Shown: one piece after another, positions 21,136 to 32,642 of the stretch | Layout: each line of letters starts with the position of its first letter | Position numbering within the stretch: the stretch's first letter is position 1 | Source of the DNA: Folioceros fuciformis | Taxonomy: Eukaryota; Anthocerotophyta; Anthocerotopsida; Anthocerotales | Assembly (NCBI GenBank): GCA_049999805.1 | Contig: JBNGIO010006348.1 | Coordinates: forward strand, 263,897-319,051 | Length of the DNA stretch: 55,155 nt | Direction of reading: 5' to 3' | Program-made: the position numbers and the translations under genes | Notes under the pieces: model-generated | The model's input: only the letters and a program-made list of their open reading frames with translations | Told to the model about the DNA's origin: nothing | Databases searched by the model: none

Positions 21136-23415
21136 GATGTCTGATGATGTTCCCGATAATACCATTTATTCCTGATGAGATTGCCAGAGGAAACATCGTG
21201 AACCCACATACGTAGTTATTGAGATGACTTCTAGCCATAACACATGTTTGTTACTCACCCCTACCACAGCGCCACCAAATTCAAGACAGCAATTCATTGG
21301 TCATCCGTGCTTGAGTACCTCCTGCATGGGAACAGGACACTGCAGGCTCCTTCACAATTCACAAACGTTTACACATCTTCACTGGGGATTTCCTGCAATA
21401 TTGCAATTATCAGGGAAACACAGTCACATCACACTGGCTACATACAGGATCGGTCTTGTGACAAACAACGCGTAACCAAGGATGAGGGAAGGCCACGCAC
21501 TGCCACAAAACAGAGATCACAAACCAGTCAGGAGAAGGAGCTCTGAGAACTAAGACATCCGGCAGGGACCGTACCCGGCCATCTTGCGCGGTCTCTTGAA
21601 AAATCCCACAGGATACCGGTGGCGGTGTGGGACAGCACAGACAGGAGTCCGACGCATTGATCTGATCCCTTCAAATGCGGAACAGGACACCGATCCAACC
21701 AAGCTGGCAAAGGGAGCTAGAGATGAATGGAGGAGTAACTAGGTTGTATTTCTAACAGAGAGAAGGTGCAGAAGACAAGATCCAGCTGGCACCCTTGACA
21801 ACCCGGACAAGGCCCGAGATTGCCTCAACGGGGGGATTTACTTGGCCCTGTTTCCTGTCACACATCACACTCGTCTTGGCAAGCAGCTTGCCACTCGTCA
21901 GACAAGAGGAAGCTTGAATGCCTGCACTGCTCGGACCCCGTGACAGGCTGAAGATTGACACGCACCTGCAGGCTCCTTCCTCCTCTCAGGAAGTCGGGCA
22001 TTTCCCAGGGCCACGTAAACAGCACAAATGCAAATGGGCTGGTCAAAGACGTTTCTCGGCTGCTGAACTCGTGACGGACGCCAGATTTACCCAACACAGC
22101 GACATGGATTTACCGTCTATTAACGGCCTCAGATGCAGCTGGCGGTCGAAACACCACTGGCCGTGCATGCCTCTAATGGGATGAAGATTGTGGGCACCGG
22201 GCATACAAGACTAGCCCAGCGCAGGCCAGATGATTAACGGCACAAGCGCCTGCGCGCAGAGAATGGTTCGTGACTAGAAATTCTCGTCAGGGGGATTCAC
22301 AGGTGCGTGTCATCCTCGTGGGCCGATCAGACTGGGTAATGAAAATGGACGTAGGAAGAGAAATAAAATGGAATATCTACCCAGTTATGTTTTCTGGAAG
22401 GACTGTCCCAGTACTGCTCTAGAAAGGTGGGCTTCCGTTTCCCTCGAGGGAGAGACCCTCGCTTTTCGTTTTGTCTTGTTTGTTTTATCACGTTGGCCGT
22501 GTTGGCCCGAAAGTTTAGTGTAGTGTGTAGGCCAGGCCAGCTGCCGCAGCATATGGATGCAGTGCCTAGCCAATTTCGACTGCTTCCAGGTCTGGCATCG
22601 AGGTGGGTTTTACGCTGTTTGCATCTTTTGGTCCGGATGGAAGTGGGTGTGGATTGGTCAGCCATTACAAGTATTGCAAGGGACCTGAGTTTGTTATCTC
22701 GGAGGCCAGTGGTTGTGTTTGACCTGGATATGGGATCTGCTATGACTCTCATTGCCACGATATTGTGGTACCGTTACTAAAGCAGCGGCAGAAACAGGCC
22801 CGGGAGCAACCGATACTGCTGCTCTAAGATTTCATGCCCATCAAGGCTTTCAATCTGCCTTTCCTGACGAGAGCACGCTCTTGCCAAGAAGAGTTTGATA
22901 TCTGACAGGAACAGAGTCAAACTAATCATTTTGGTTGTTTCGGACTTCCACTGGTGCAGCTGCACACCGCTATACCAGTGTTCAGCGGAAGTTTTCAAAG
23001 CGACTTGCACAAGGTGGTCAGACCGGTATGTTCCTATGTCAAAAGCCGAAAACTTGTCCGGTTCCTTGGGCCAGTCGTGCAGATGTCTTGGTCTCCAGAG
23101 CTCATTCTCTTCACTGGTTGTAATGCATATCTCCTTTTCCTGAGAACTGCAAAGGTGTTACGACTGTAGGAAAGTCCTGGTTATGGCGAATTGTGAAGGA
23201 GCCCGCAGTACCCTGTGCCCATGCAGGTGGCATGGAGTGAATTGGTCTGGAATGTTTTGTCCTGCGTTGGGATGACTACTTCACATGCTTGATGTCTCTA
23301 GAATTAGCTTGATACTTTAAGTTCTCGTCTTGGGCTTCAATGTTTCCTCTAGAATTCTAGTTGGTCAGGCAAACATGCTGGCCTCAGCAATCGTGCAGCG
23401 TTCTTCTCCTCCCTT
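21136..23415. other. Spacer between inverted gene copies, no gene seen
   Basis: Mixed-composition DNA with short overlapping frames only. As the space between two divergently oriented homologous exons it may contain their former promoters, but no motif could be assigned. Confidence 0.4.
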
Positions 23416-23424
23416 GATGATAGA

Positions 23425-23533
23425 AGTGTTGGAAGAAGCAGACCCCCTTTGGTCACCCTAATTGAGCTGGATGATCTGAGCTTCAAGGGTCCGGAGAAAG
23501 GAGAAAAGATGCACTGGAGGCTGAAGGCAGAGC
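23425..23533 (+). pseudogene. Exon fragment homologous to the membrane-protein gene at 20.6-21.1 kb
   Basis: The translation VGRSRPPLVTLIELDDLSF followed by KGPEKGEKMHWRLKAEQ parallels LGRTRSSLLSPDEPDDDLSF and KDLEKGEKMHWRLKAEQ of the minus-strand gene. The nucleotide match is strongest at 23473-23532 and ends abruptly after GCAGAGCAG, exactly before the transmembrane segment, which is missing here. No start codon is in frame nearby. It is a truncated paralogous fragment in opposite orientation. Confidence 0.65.
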
Positions 23534-23539
23534 AGGGAT

Positions 23540-25220
23540 CTTACTTTCTGCACAGCCCAAGCTGCCGCTGCACTGGCCTTCCCTTGATGCACAGAGCTTT
23601 TCTTGATTCTTTTTGTCTTTGATTGCAGAGTAGAGATGCTTGGACTGTGTAGATGGAATGGGGGTGGGTTCTGGATACATGGATCTCTCGGTGATGAACC
23701 ATACATCCCTTAATCAGTAAACGATGATTGTAACAGCCCTTTGATGACAACCACCTTCTGATTACTGAGGTTGGGCAAGCTTGTAGGTACATATAGAGCT
23801 TACAGTACGCGGGAGTCGTGTGAACAGGTTTGAGTCTGGTAGGTGGTACCTAGTGCGAAAGACTGGGGCCATTCGTAGTGATAAATATAGTATTCCTGAC
23901 AGCTCCTGTTCGAAGGCCACTGAAAAAAGTAAGGGTATACTGTATATGGCGAGACTGGAATTCGGAGAGGTCGCGCGCGCACGTCGGCTGGACTTGTTTT
24001 GTGCGTTCGCCGTTTTCTCGTAGCCGGGGGAATTACGGTCTGTGCGGCTCACTGTCCGTCTGATGCAACCATGTGTCCTTCGTGCTTTTCAAGGACCTGT
24101 CACTGTCGTGCTGAACGGGTAGAAGGGGAACGGGCAGCTGGCGGGGATGTTCTTACCCCCCCGAGACCATTGTCATGTGAAACATCTGGCTTGTGGTGGA
24201 TGACTCGCGATTGATTCGTGCCAATTAAAAGTTGAAACCATATTTCTCCAATCAGTAGATTCCGACATCCACCTGCCGACAATAGAATCAATCGACTACG
24301 TTGTTGTACGTCTGACGCTCCCTGAGGAGTTCACGCTCACCTCATGTCAGGCGACGACCTGTCTGTCCAAGAACCAAGCCTCTAGATGCAATAATGTAGG
24401 AAGCCTGCATCTTTCACATCTGCCACTATGTGTGCGAGGGCACAAATTTTCCAACGGTGGGCTTCAACATGAGGCACCTGCCCGTTATGCATAAACAGAG
24501 CAGGTGGCGGTCAAATGGGATGTGCATGATTCTTCGGACCTGTGATTGTCTCCTAAAGACTTACGTAACGACAGGCGTCTGGATTCGTTGTACATAGTGG
24601 ACCGCTGAATGAATAACGGGAAAGCTGGCAACTGACGTGTGGGCATGGGTGCAAAAGCAAGAACACGGAAGCTGGGAATGATTAACAAATTGTAAACTTC
24701 AGAGCCGAGATGCCGAGGGAACGCAAGATCGTGAAGTCAGGGCACCTGAACGCAACGCAATCGGATGTGGACCCTTTGCGCATGGGCCCATGAACAGCTC
24801 TGGGGCACGAGAGAGACGGAGGAGACTATGTGCGGATGGACCCTGAAGGTGTGGGGTATGAATCAGGGGATTACTTACATCGTAAGTCAGAAAAGGAAGT
24901 AGTACGGTGCAATTTGTGGGGCAAATACCAGAGCTCCAGAATACCGCAGCACAGATGCCGTTGTTTGAGAGGCAAGCAATGCTGCAGACGTTGGTCAACT
25001 CACGGAAAAATCTTCCGCATCGAGAAATCGTCACCCGTCTCAGGTGCAGATGGGGAGAAAGACAAGACGTTGATCATCCCCGGAAACGTGGAACTGCAAC
25101 ATACTGGAACAAGGATAAACCCAACCATTGATGATCCACAAGACGGCAAGTAAAGGACCCGAGGACCTCAAAGTAGAAGGATTGGATGTACCCAGAAACC
25201 TAAGGCCCACACGTCATGAG
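23540..25220. other. Intergenic DNA without supported genes
   Basis: Only short overlapping frames are present on both strands. No conserved motif, RNA gene or repeat array was recognised. Confidence 0.45.
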
Positions 25221-25224
25221 AAGA

Positions 25225-25690
25225 CATCGGTGAGGGTGAGTGGGCTGGTTAAACATATGGCAAGGAAAAAAATTGCCTGCGACCCACTAAGAGAGCGTGG
25301 CAGAGTGACCTTGCGGACAGACTGACAATAACAGCGTTCGTGATCGGGCACATGCGTCACAATTCATCGGGTCCTACTTCAATAGGCCCTCAAACAAGAA
25401 GTGTCAGACTCAGCATACTTATAGAGCCGAGGACCCTAATCTTGGCCATCACTGCCAGCAAGGCCCCAACGCCATGAAAAGAAGAAGAGAGTGAGTGGGC
25501 TCGCAGAACATGAGGCAAGGGAAAAATTGCCTGCCGACCAAGCGAGAGCTCACGGCAGAATGAACGTGCAAACAGACGGACTGCAGACAACTTTCACGCT
25601 CAGACATATGCATCACCGTTCACCGGGCCCCTTTTCATCGGCCCTCGGTCAAGAGGTGTCAGAAGTAGCATATTCATCACTGCAGAGAGG
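25225..25690. repeat. Diverged direct duplication of about 265 bp
   Basis: The segment beginning GTGAGTGGGCTGGTTAAACA (about 25237) recurs as GAGTGAGTGGGCTCGCAGAA (about 25489). Parallel landmarks follow in both copies: AAATTGCCTGC, ACAGACGGACTG/ACAGACTGACAA, CA-CGGGTCC/CACCGGGCCC and AGAAGTGTCAGA/AGAGGTGTCAGA. Similarity is patchy, so the duplication is old. Confidence 0.6.
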
Positions 25691-25976
25691 ATCCTCACCT
25701 CGAGGAAAACTGCCAGCTAAAAGCTCAAGTCACCTCGCACTCCTCATGCCAACATCAGACCCATAAAACTACAAGCTGAGGCCCACCCCAGTGCTCAGAA
25801 GGTGGAAGATGGTTGTCATCAAAGGCTGTTACAACCAGTTCTGACTGTTGAGCTTGATACACAGCAAGATCGTCATAGCACATTGGAATCTTCAGCTGCA
25901 ACTACGTGACCCGCCACCACAATTCTACCTACCCAGACCGCAATCCAGACATCAACAGACAGGCGACTCCCCGCTG

Positions 25977-26074
25977 AAGGCCCGCAGACGGAGGAGCCCG
26001 CAGACGGAGGACTCCACAGACGGGGGACTCCGCAGACGGGGGACTCCGCAGACGGGGGACTCCGCAGACGAATG
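25977..26074. repeat. 16-bp minisatellite, about six units
   Basis: Six consecutive units of CGCAGACGGGGGACTC type. The first two read CGCAGACGGAGGAGCC and CGCAGACGGAGGACTC, the middle ones are nearly identical and the last is broken (CGCAGACGAATGCGC). The array lies inside a long plus-strand open frame (25848-26261) of low complexity, which I do not accept as a gene. Confidence 0.85.
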
Positions 26075-26571
26075 CGCGCATACGGCCAACTCGGCGAGTG
26101 AAAACCTACCAACAAGGGCAGCGCGGCGGCAGTTAATCAATCAAGTCGAACATGGAAGCCCTAACCCTAACCAAGCCCTAAAAATAGTACCGAGTTTGAG
26201 TGACGGGGAGGGGAGACCTAGTATAGTACTAAAGATCGTTCCAAATCAATCAGCTTCATAAGTTACAAGTGTTGGGTATAAATTAAGTGGGAGTAGGTAA
26301 ATAGGCACATAGTATATAGTCCCAGTTATAGTATGATACAGAGAGACAGGTAAGTACATTCCTACAAATAGCCCAAAAAACAAATATTTTTATGGTCCAG
26401 ACACAATAAACTAGTGCGGAATGACCAGAGTAGCGAAAAACCAAAGCAAGAGGCAGGCAGCGACGCAATCAGGACGGCAAAGCTCCGGTGTGTCTGGTCT
26501 CTGGTTCGCTTCGAGAGAGAGGGACGTGGCCTGTGCGGGAAGGACCGCCACAGTAGTGACTACTCAACGCA

Positions 26572-27099
26572 TCACTCAAAAGGCGGGAAGGACATGAGAT
26601 CTCGGCCAAGCTCGGGCGAGATCGAGCATGCATCAACGAGATTGAGCGCGCATCGGGCCATCATCTTCTTGTAGGCGCGGAGAATGTCTCGGATTTCGTC
26701 CACGATGAAGGCTTCCGCGCGGTAGCCTTGCAAGGAGGAGGTCATTTCCGACACCAGCGCGGCCGCCCGCTCATTCACCTCGTCAATGAGGTGCTTGAAG
26801 TGCTCCACCTGCTGAGCGCTCCAGGTGTTGGGCCATGTCACAACCACAGCATCCTCGAGTCGCTCCAATTCCTCGGAAACGTCGAGAAGCCGCGCGCCAG
26901 CAGGGCCCGAGGCCGAGGACGGGAGATGGCAGTCCTTGAGTTGCTCAGAGTAGTGCGTTAGCAACAGCTTGGAATGCTGCCTGAAGGAGGGCGCCGCCCG
27001 CACCGCCTCCAAGGCCTCGTTGCACATCGATTGCACCCTCTCATAATGCTCCTCCAGTTCCGCGATAGCGTGCTTCCTCTTGGCTAGCCGGGTATCCAT
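26572..27099 (-). CDS. Orphan 175-residue protein, probably helical/coiled-coil
   Basis: A continuous ATG-to-stop frame begins MDTRLAKRKHAIAELEEHYE and continues in long charged heptad-like stretches (LDVSEELERLEDAVV, HFKHLIDEVNERAAALV, FIVDEIRDILRAYKKMMAR). GC-rich third positions resemble the neighbouring TRM gene. I do not recognise a family. It lies on the same strand as, and 509 bp downstream of, the TRM stop codon, too far for a shared frame, so it is either a separate small gene or a 3' exon of something unseen. No signal peptide or membrane segment is visible. Confidence 0.45.
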   Translation of the reverse strand: MDTRLAKRKHAIAELEEHYERVQSMCNEALEAVRAAPSFRQHSKLLLTHYSEQLKDCHLPSSASGPAGARLLDVSEELERLEDAVVVTWPNTWSAQQVEHFKHLIDEVNERAAALVSEMTSSLQGYRAEAFIVDEIRDILRAYKKMMARCALNLVDACSISPELGRDLMSFPPFE

Positions 27100-27608
27100 T
27101 TCTGCCCGCCTTTCCTTTATCTCCTCTGCTTTATGGCTCTAACCACTAACGCGTCTCACCCCGACCCACCCTTCATACGTACGTAGTCCAGCATACATAG
27201 ATCTTCCTAGAAAATCTCATGCCCCCAAGCCACCACATACAAATATAATTGGGCACCAGGGGTTGCTAAAGTCTCCTCCAAAGTGTCCTCAACAATCCCG
27301 ATTCCCGTTCCGTGCACAACGTTCCCGCCCGTTTCCTTTAAGCGTTTCAAGCCTTCTCACCCATGAATACATACATATGTAGTATGTTCCTCCCTCCGTA
27401 TACAGACATGGGAAAGATCGAGATGCTAGTATAGAAATTAAACAAATCCTAACAGGCGAGGACAAAGGCGAAGCTGGGCTGCGCTGTGATGGGCTGGGCT
27501 AGGCTGAGTTGGCTGGGCTGGGTTGGCTTTGGTTGGGAGGCGCTCGTATGCCAACGAAACTGCTATCCAGAGAGCTACTATCATACAGGTTGAGATATGC
27601 TAAGATCT
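27100..27608. other. Spacer and probable 3' UTR of the TRM gene
   Basis: Contains a GCTGGGCT-type imperfect repeat at 27476-27535 close to the TRM stop codon, then AT-richer DNA. No further gene seen. Confidence 0.4.
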
Positions 27609-30600
27609 TCACATGCATTGATGCGAGGAGTTCGAGGGCCTGGAGGTGAGCGTCGACCATTCCATCACAGCTTCCTCCATCAACTCCTTGAAGATCATGC
27701 GCTCCAGCTCCACTCCGAGCTCGCCCACCTCGGTGCCGTAGTCCAGCCACTTCTCGCTCTTGTGGGCCAGGTCCTTCTGCAGCATAGTGTAGAGGGTGTC
27801 GCAGACGTCTTCCGAGGGAGGACACGGCAGCTGCTGAAGCTCGTTCCACACCTCTTGGATCAGACGTGGCCCTGTTGGCGGCTTCCTGAGGAGGGTAGGT
27901 GAGGGGGTTGTCACCCATGGTTGAGGGTGGAGGTATGGCTGCAACTTCTTGGCCACTATATCGTTCACGCTGTCGAAGAGCAGGCGTCTGTCCATCACCT
28001 CCTGTTCGCTTTTCCTCAACATTTCTATCCTGAATGCCTCATCAAAGTGACCCTTGGCGTCGCGTTTCCCCCCGCGCAGCCTCTTTTTTTCTTCCGATCT
28101 GTCGAAGAGTTCTGGGTCCATGGCGAAGGATGGGGAATGCCAGGAAAGGATAAGCTCTTTCTCTTCTGTCAAGCCCGAAGACATGAGCACGTCCCTCACA
28201 TACGCCATCTCCACCGCTTTGCTTCCCTCCAGTTGCTTGTCCTCCGCACTGGGATTTTCCAACATCAGGTACGGCACGGGGCTGAGCACCTTGCTCGCAG
28301 TAGCAGCCGGTGATAAAGTGGACTCAATTGCTGTCATGCCGGGTCGAGCATGATCGGGGACAGCTGCCACCACTCGCTCTTTGGGCAGAAATTCTGCAGG
28401 GTTCTTCTCCTCCCATGATAACTCATTCGCTAATGCTTCGAGTCTCAGAGTCAACTGGGCATCTGCAAGAGGAAATAAAGTGACGGGTCAGACGACAGGG
28501 CACAAATAGGACATGCACAACGCACTAATTCCATACTTCATATTTCGTGCCACACTCACCTTTCAAACTCACTACGTTTTTGTTCACAGCTCTTGGCGAA
28601 TGTTCCTCATCGTGAAAAGGTGCGTCAAGAATTGACACAGGGCTCGGCTGCTCAGCTCCCTCTGCGATGGCTTCGCCTAAGTATTTCACATCACCTTGGT
28701 TTAGAAGGACGCTAGTAATAGCAGAATACGCTCCTCCCGTAAGGCTTTTCACACTTTGACTGTATTCTTGCTCATACTTGTCCACAGAGATCTGATCAAG
28801 CACAAACGCTGACACCATAAGAGTAGCCCAAAAATGCAGAAACAGATCATAATTGTACAAGGTCTTGATACACAAAAGATCACGAAGACTTCCGAAACAA
28901 ACCTCACCTCAGGATACGGGAGAGAGCTAGCCAGGTCTTCTAAAGACCTGATATCACAACAGTGGTCTTTCGCCTCTTCAGCATTCGGCCGAACGCTTGA
29001 GGGCCTGGCCAACTCGTTCGCATTCTGGTTCTTGGCGGGAGATGATCCAATCGATTGCTGTTGAACTAAACCTTTCCTTGTGGTGGGCGAAGACTTGTTC
29101 CCTACTAGAAGCTGCTCATCAGTTTTGGCTTGAAGGCTGCCAGTTTCGACAACCGGTTGCTGCCTGCCGGAAGGGGAAGCACTATGGTCAGCTACCCTGG
29201 AGAACGACAGGTCTCTGCTCCCAACGCTTGCTCTTCTGCTGGCAGCTGCTTCACTGTCAGACCAGGAACCACTATACCTTCCTCTTTCACTAGTCTTTCC
29301 AGAGACCCTAAGGCGGGGGCTCTCGGGTGACGGAACGTGCGAGCTCCTCCCACCGCCACCCTCCACAACAGGCACGGATGACTGGGTTCCGATATCAGAG
29401 GAGCATCGTCGAAGAACTTTCCTGGGGTCTGTGTCAACGCTCCTCCTAGTGGCTGCCTCAGGCTCCCTCATGGACTGCGACCTTTGGCTCTGCGTGGTGG
29501 AAGACTTTAACTTCCTACCATTCTCAACAGTCTTGGCACCAGTACTGGTAGTGTTCTTGGACGCAGCACTCTGTTGCCTCACACTGGCTGCATCCTTCAC
29601 TGGTGCTGCTCGACCTTTCGATGCGGGAGCACCGGCTGGTGGCTTTCCGCCTTTCAGAGCCTGCCTAGGCTCAACTGCAGAAGGCGGCTGCTGCACCGTC
29701 TTGGTTACATTCAGGCGCTCCCGACGCTTCCTGAAAGTCATGGTTTCCTCTGCATTGAACTTGCTGATGGGTTCCCTGGGAGCTGCAATGGGAGAAAGGC
29801 CCTGGTGGCCCCTTACACCTTTCAAACTTCCACTAGGCGCCGATGCCTTCACAGAGTTCGACGTACGGACTCCTCTGGAGCTCACTGAGGCATTCTGCCC
29901 CACCTTAGCTTTACTCACACCCTGTTGCTTTGAAACTGGTTTCATAACAACTATAGAGGCCTCAGTGGATAAGAGGCCACTGTTTCCAGCTTTTCCATAC
30001 TGGGGGATCGCCTTTCCTGCATCAATTGAAAGTTCGATCATGTTGTCCTGGGAATCCCTCATCTGCTGGTATGCCCGCATATCTTGAATTGCTTTCATAT
30101 CCTGTATAGATTTCATCCTCGGAGACTGGTCACCGTTATAAGGTGATTCATGTTTGGAATAGTACCCCGAGTAATAGTTATGCGATGGAGCTTTGGTCTG
30201 CATCGGTTCTGCCTGCCTGTCGGATTCCATTCGAGGTGGGTGTAATAACCCCTTCAGCTGCATGGCCTCCAAAATCTGCCTGAGTGTCTTCCTTTCTTGT
30301 TGCGAATTTTTCACCCTCAACTGCTGAAGCCGCTGCTCCAATTCGCCGAGGAGGGTGTTGCTTGATTGCTGCTGCTTCTTCACCTCTTCGGAGTGCTTCA
30401 ACACGGTGAGAATAGCCTCGGGAAACTGCTTCTGCAGTTGCGCATACTTGAACTGGGAAATTTCCCTCACGTCATGTTGCTTGGGTGCCGGTGGCATTGC
30501 TTCCGTGAAATTCCTGGATGCTGAAGGATGAAACTTGCCGGAAACATTTGAACCTGAGTCATGTGACCTCCAACCAGCTGCTCCCGTCTCCTGCCCGCGC

Positions 30601-32642
30601 TTGTAAGCCATAAAGCTGTCTGGTACGGCATCGCTCACCTTGGACGAGGGCGGGATGAAATCCTGCTTCGCACCCAGGGTATGCTTCACAGGATACTCCG
30701 AATCAGACAGCTTTCGAGAACCAAAGTTCTTATTACCAGAGGGTAAGAAGGAATCCTCCTGCATCTTCGACGGCCTCTGAGAGAATGGCTTGGGCTCGAT
30801 AACTTGCTTCGTCTGCGACTGCTCTAGAGGCTTGTACTGCAATAGCTCTTGTAACAACTTCGCTTCGGTAGAAGGCTTTTTCACAGAAGTAGCAATTGGC
30901 GGAGGCCTCTGTTGAGGCAGAGGAGCAGGGTCGGGAAGTTCCTCCAGACCCATCAGACGAGCTACAACATTAGGAACCCTCTTCTTCACATCAGTACTCC
31001 CTTGATAGCCGGACTCCGACAACCCTGGTGGTTTCAACGCCTTCTTCCCCACTGTAGGGGCCCTCTGAGCGTCACTAAAAATGCCTAACTGAACATCTCT
31101 CGTACTGAGAGAATCAGATGAAGTCCGGGACGACCTGGAATCAACCGAAGACCTGCCAAAATCTCTCGATTGCAGGAAGCCGGATGAAGTCTCCCGCAGC
31201 TGAAGACTGGCAAGGAGCAAGTCCCTCTGGTCCAAAGAATGCCTTGGAGCATCCCTTCCATCAGCAGACAGACGAGGAGGCTCTCGACCACCCCGCTGCG
31301 AAGTTCTAGAATCAAGCGAATACCGAGGGGCCTCCCGACCATCAAACGAGAACCTGGGCCCATCCTTAGCCGCAGACAACCTCGGTAGCTCCTTCAGATC
31401 AAGAGAAGATCTGGGCGCATCCCTGCCATCAACAGAAAGCCTGCCGGCATCCCGGCTGTACTTCCCACTCAAGGCCTTGAGCGACTCCTTGAAATCCATA
31501 GCAGACCGCGCACCCTCCTTCACATCCGACGAGACTCGAGCTAAGTCCTTGAAATTCTTTGCATTAGACGCTCTGGAAGACTCCTTCCGCTCCCCCGCAA
31601 CCCTGACTGGTTCCCGGCCGTCGAAGGACATCTTCGGCGTATCTTGCCTGGAAACACTGCTGGCCCGGGCAGAGTCCCGCACATCCACTGACACCCTGGC
31701 AGCTTCATGGCCGTCAACAGAAATTCTAGCCGAATCTCTATTAAACGACGCCCGCACGACCTCCCGGATGTCCATGGAGGGACGCCCATGCTCGCGCGAG
31801 TCGTAAGACGCCCTCGGTTGGTCCTTCAAACCAGGCCCCGGTTTCATAAGCCCGTCCTTTGCCGTGAGCCCGGCAAACGAATTCCGCGGCGCATCCCTCG
31901 CCGTCTCCGCGGACGAGCGTGGCGTATCCTTGATGTAGAAAGACAGCCTGGGAGCATCTTTTGAGTCGAGAGACCCCCTCCCTGGCTCCAGCTTCGTTTC
32001 AGCGGCCCCCCTCGGCACGTCCTTCGAAAATGAATGCTCCCTGTCCTCATAAGACGAGGACCTGGCCTCCACAGCATCGGACGCCTTCTGAGACCCCGAC
32101 GAATCGAGCGAGAGCCGGTCGTCCGTAAACTGCGCCACAAATGAGCAACGACAAAAAGATCAATCAAAGCAACAAGAATGAAACACAGCAAAGCCTCCGC
32201 CTCCGCCACTGCTACTGCTACTTTCCTCCAAGGTGAAGCGATCGGGAACGCAGGTCCCAGCGCAGCACTCACCGACGTGAAGGCAGTCGGTCCACTTCCC
32301 TCAAATCGAGGACTCCCGCAGCTTGAAGTGGGCAACGAGCGGGCTGTTCACGAAGAGAACGAGAAGCGAAGAGTTCAACAGAAGAAGAAACTCCTAAAAT
32401 CCTGTACTGGTAATGACGACAAAGTTCGACGAGGAAGGCAAGTTGCAAATGTGCACTACAAGTAGCAGGACACAAGCTTCCTACAGTACAAGCTTACCTC
32501 CAGACACGAGCCGCCTGTGACCATACCGCCTTCCTGTTATGGCCTGATGCCTGTCGAAGATTTGGAGTATCCCAGTCATACAGCCAATTTCCTTCTCCAA
32601 CTGCGGGTCCTCCGACAAAGCCTTCAGAATCTTTGCAGACAT
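27609..32642 (-). CDS. LONGIFOLIA/TRM family protein with expanded motif array
   Basis: TRM proteins bind microtubules and, in the TTP complex with TONNEAU1 and a PP2A regulator, control cortical microtubule arrays and organ elongation. Five exons are inferred (32642-32498, 32343-32273, 32129-28908, 28791-28560, 28462-27609), all with GT-AG introns and consistent phase, giving 1507 residues. Residues 1-48 start MSAKILKALSEDPQLEKEIG and continue CMTGILQIFDR, the family's conserved N-terminus. Residues 108-403 hold about 29 units of (K/R)(D/E)xPRxS(x)D. The VARLMGLEELPD motif is at 461-472, then a coiled-coil block with LRQILEAMQLKGLL, then SIVVMKP. Exon 4 has the EQPSPVSILD motif. The last exon carries the DUF4378 region (LLFDSVNDIVAKKL and ELERMIFKELMEEAV). 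Introns are 97-154 nt. Known family members are usually nearer 900-1100 residues; the excess is largely the repeat array. The small exon 2 is the least certain piece but fits phase and both splice sites. Confidence 0.9.
31137..32024 (-). repeat. About 29 tandem 10-residue units within the TRM protein
   Basis: Consecutive segments such as KDAPRLSFYI, KDTPRSSAET, RDAPRSSLDL, REAPRYSLDS and RDAPRHSLDQ recur every 9-13 residues with consensus (K/R)(D/E)xPRxS(L/F/V)D(G/S). LONGIFOLIA proteins of flowering plants have two or three such KDSPR/KETPRLSLDSR elements in the same place, so this is an expansion of an ancestral motif. The repeats are basic, Ser-rich and predicted disordered. Confidence 0.85.

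Noticed and set aside
26159-26175. CCCTAACCCTAACC, a telomere-like motif
   Set aside because: Only two units; too short to be an interstitial telomeric repeat.
25848-26261. 137-codon plus-strand frame across the 16-bp minisatellite
   Set aside because: The 16-bp period shifts the frame each unit, the translation is low-complexity, and no gag-like motif is recognised.
29431-30087. 218-codon plus-strand frame
   Set aside because: It is antisense to the well-supported TRM exon and follows from its codon bias.
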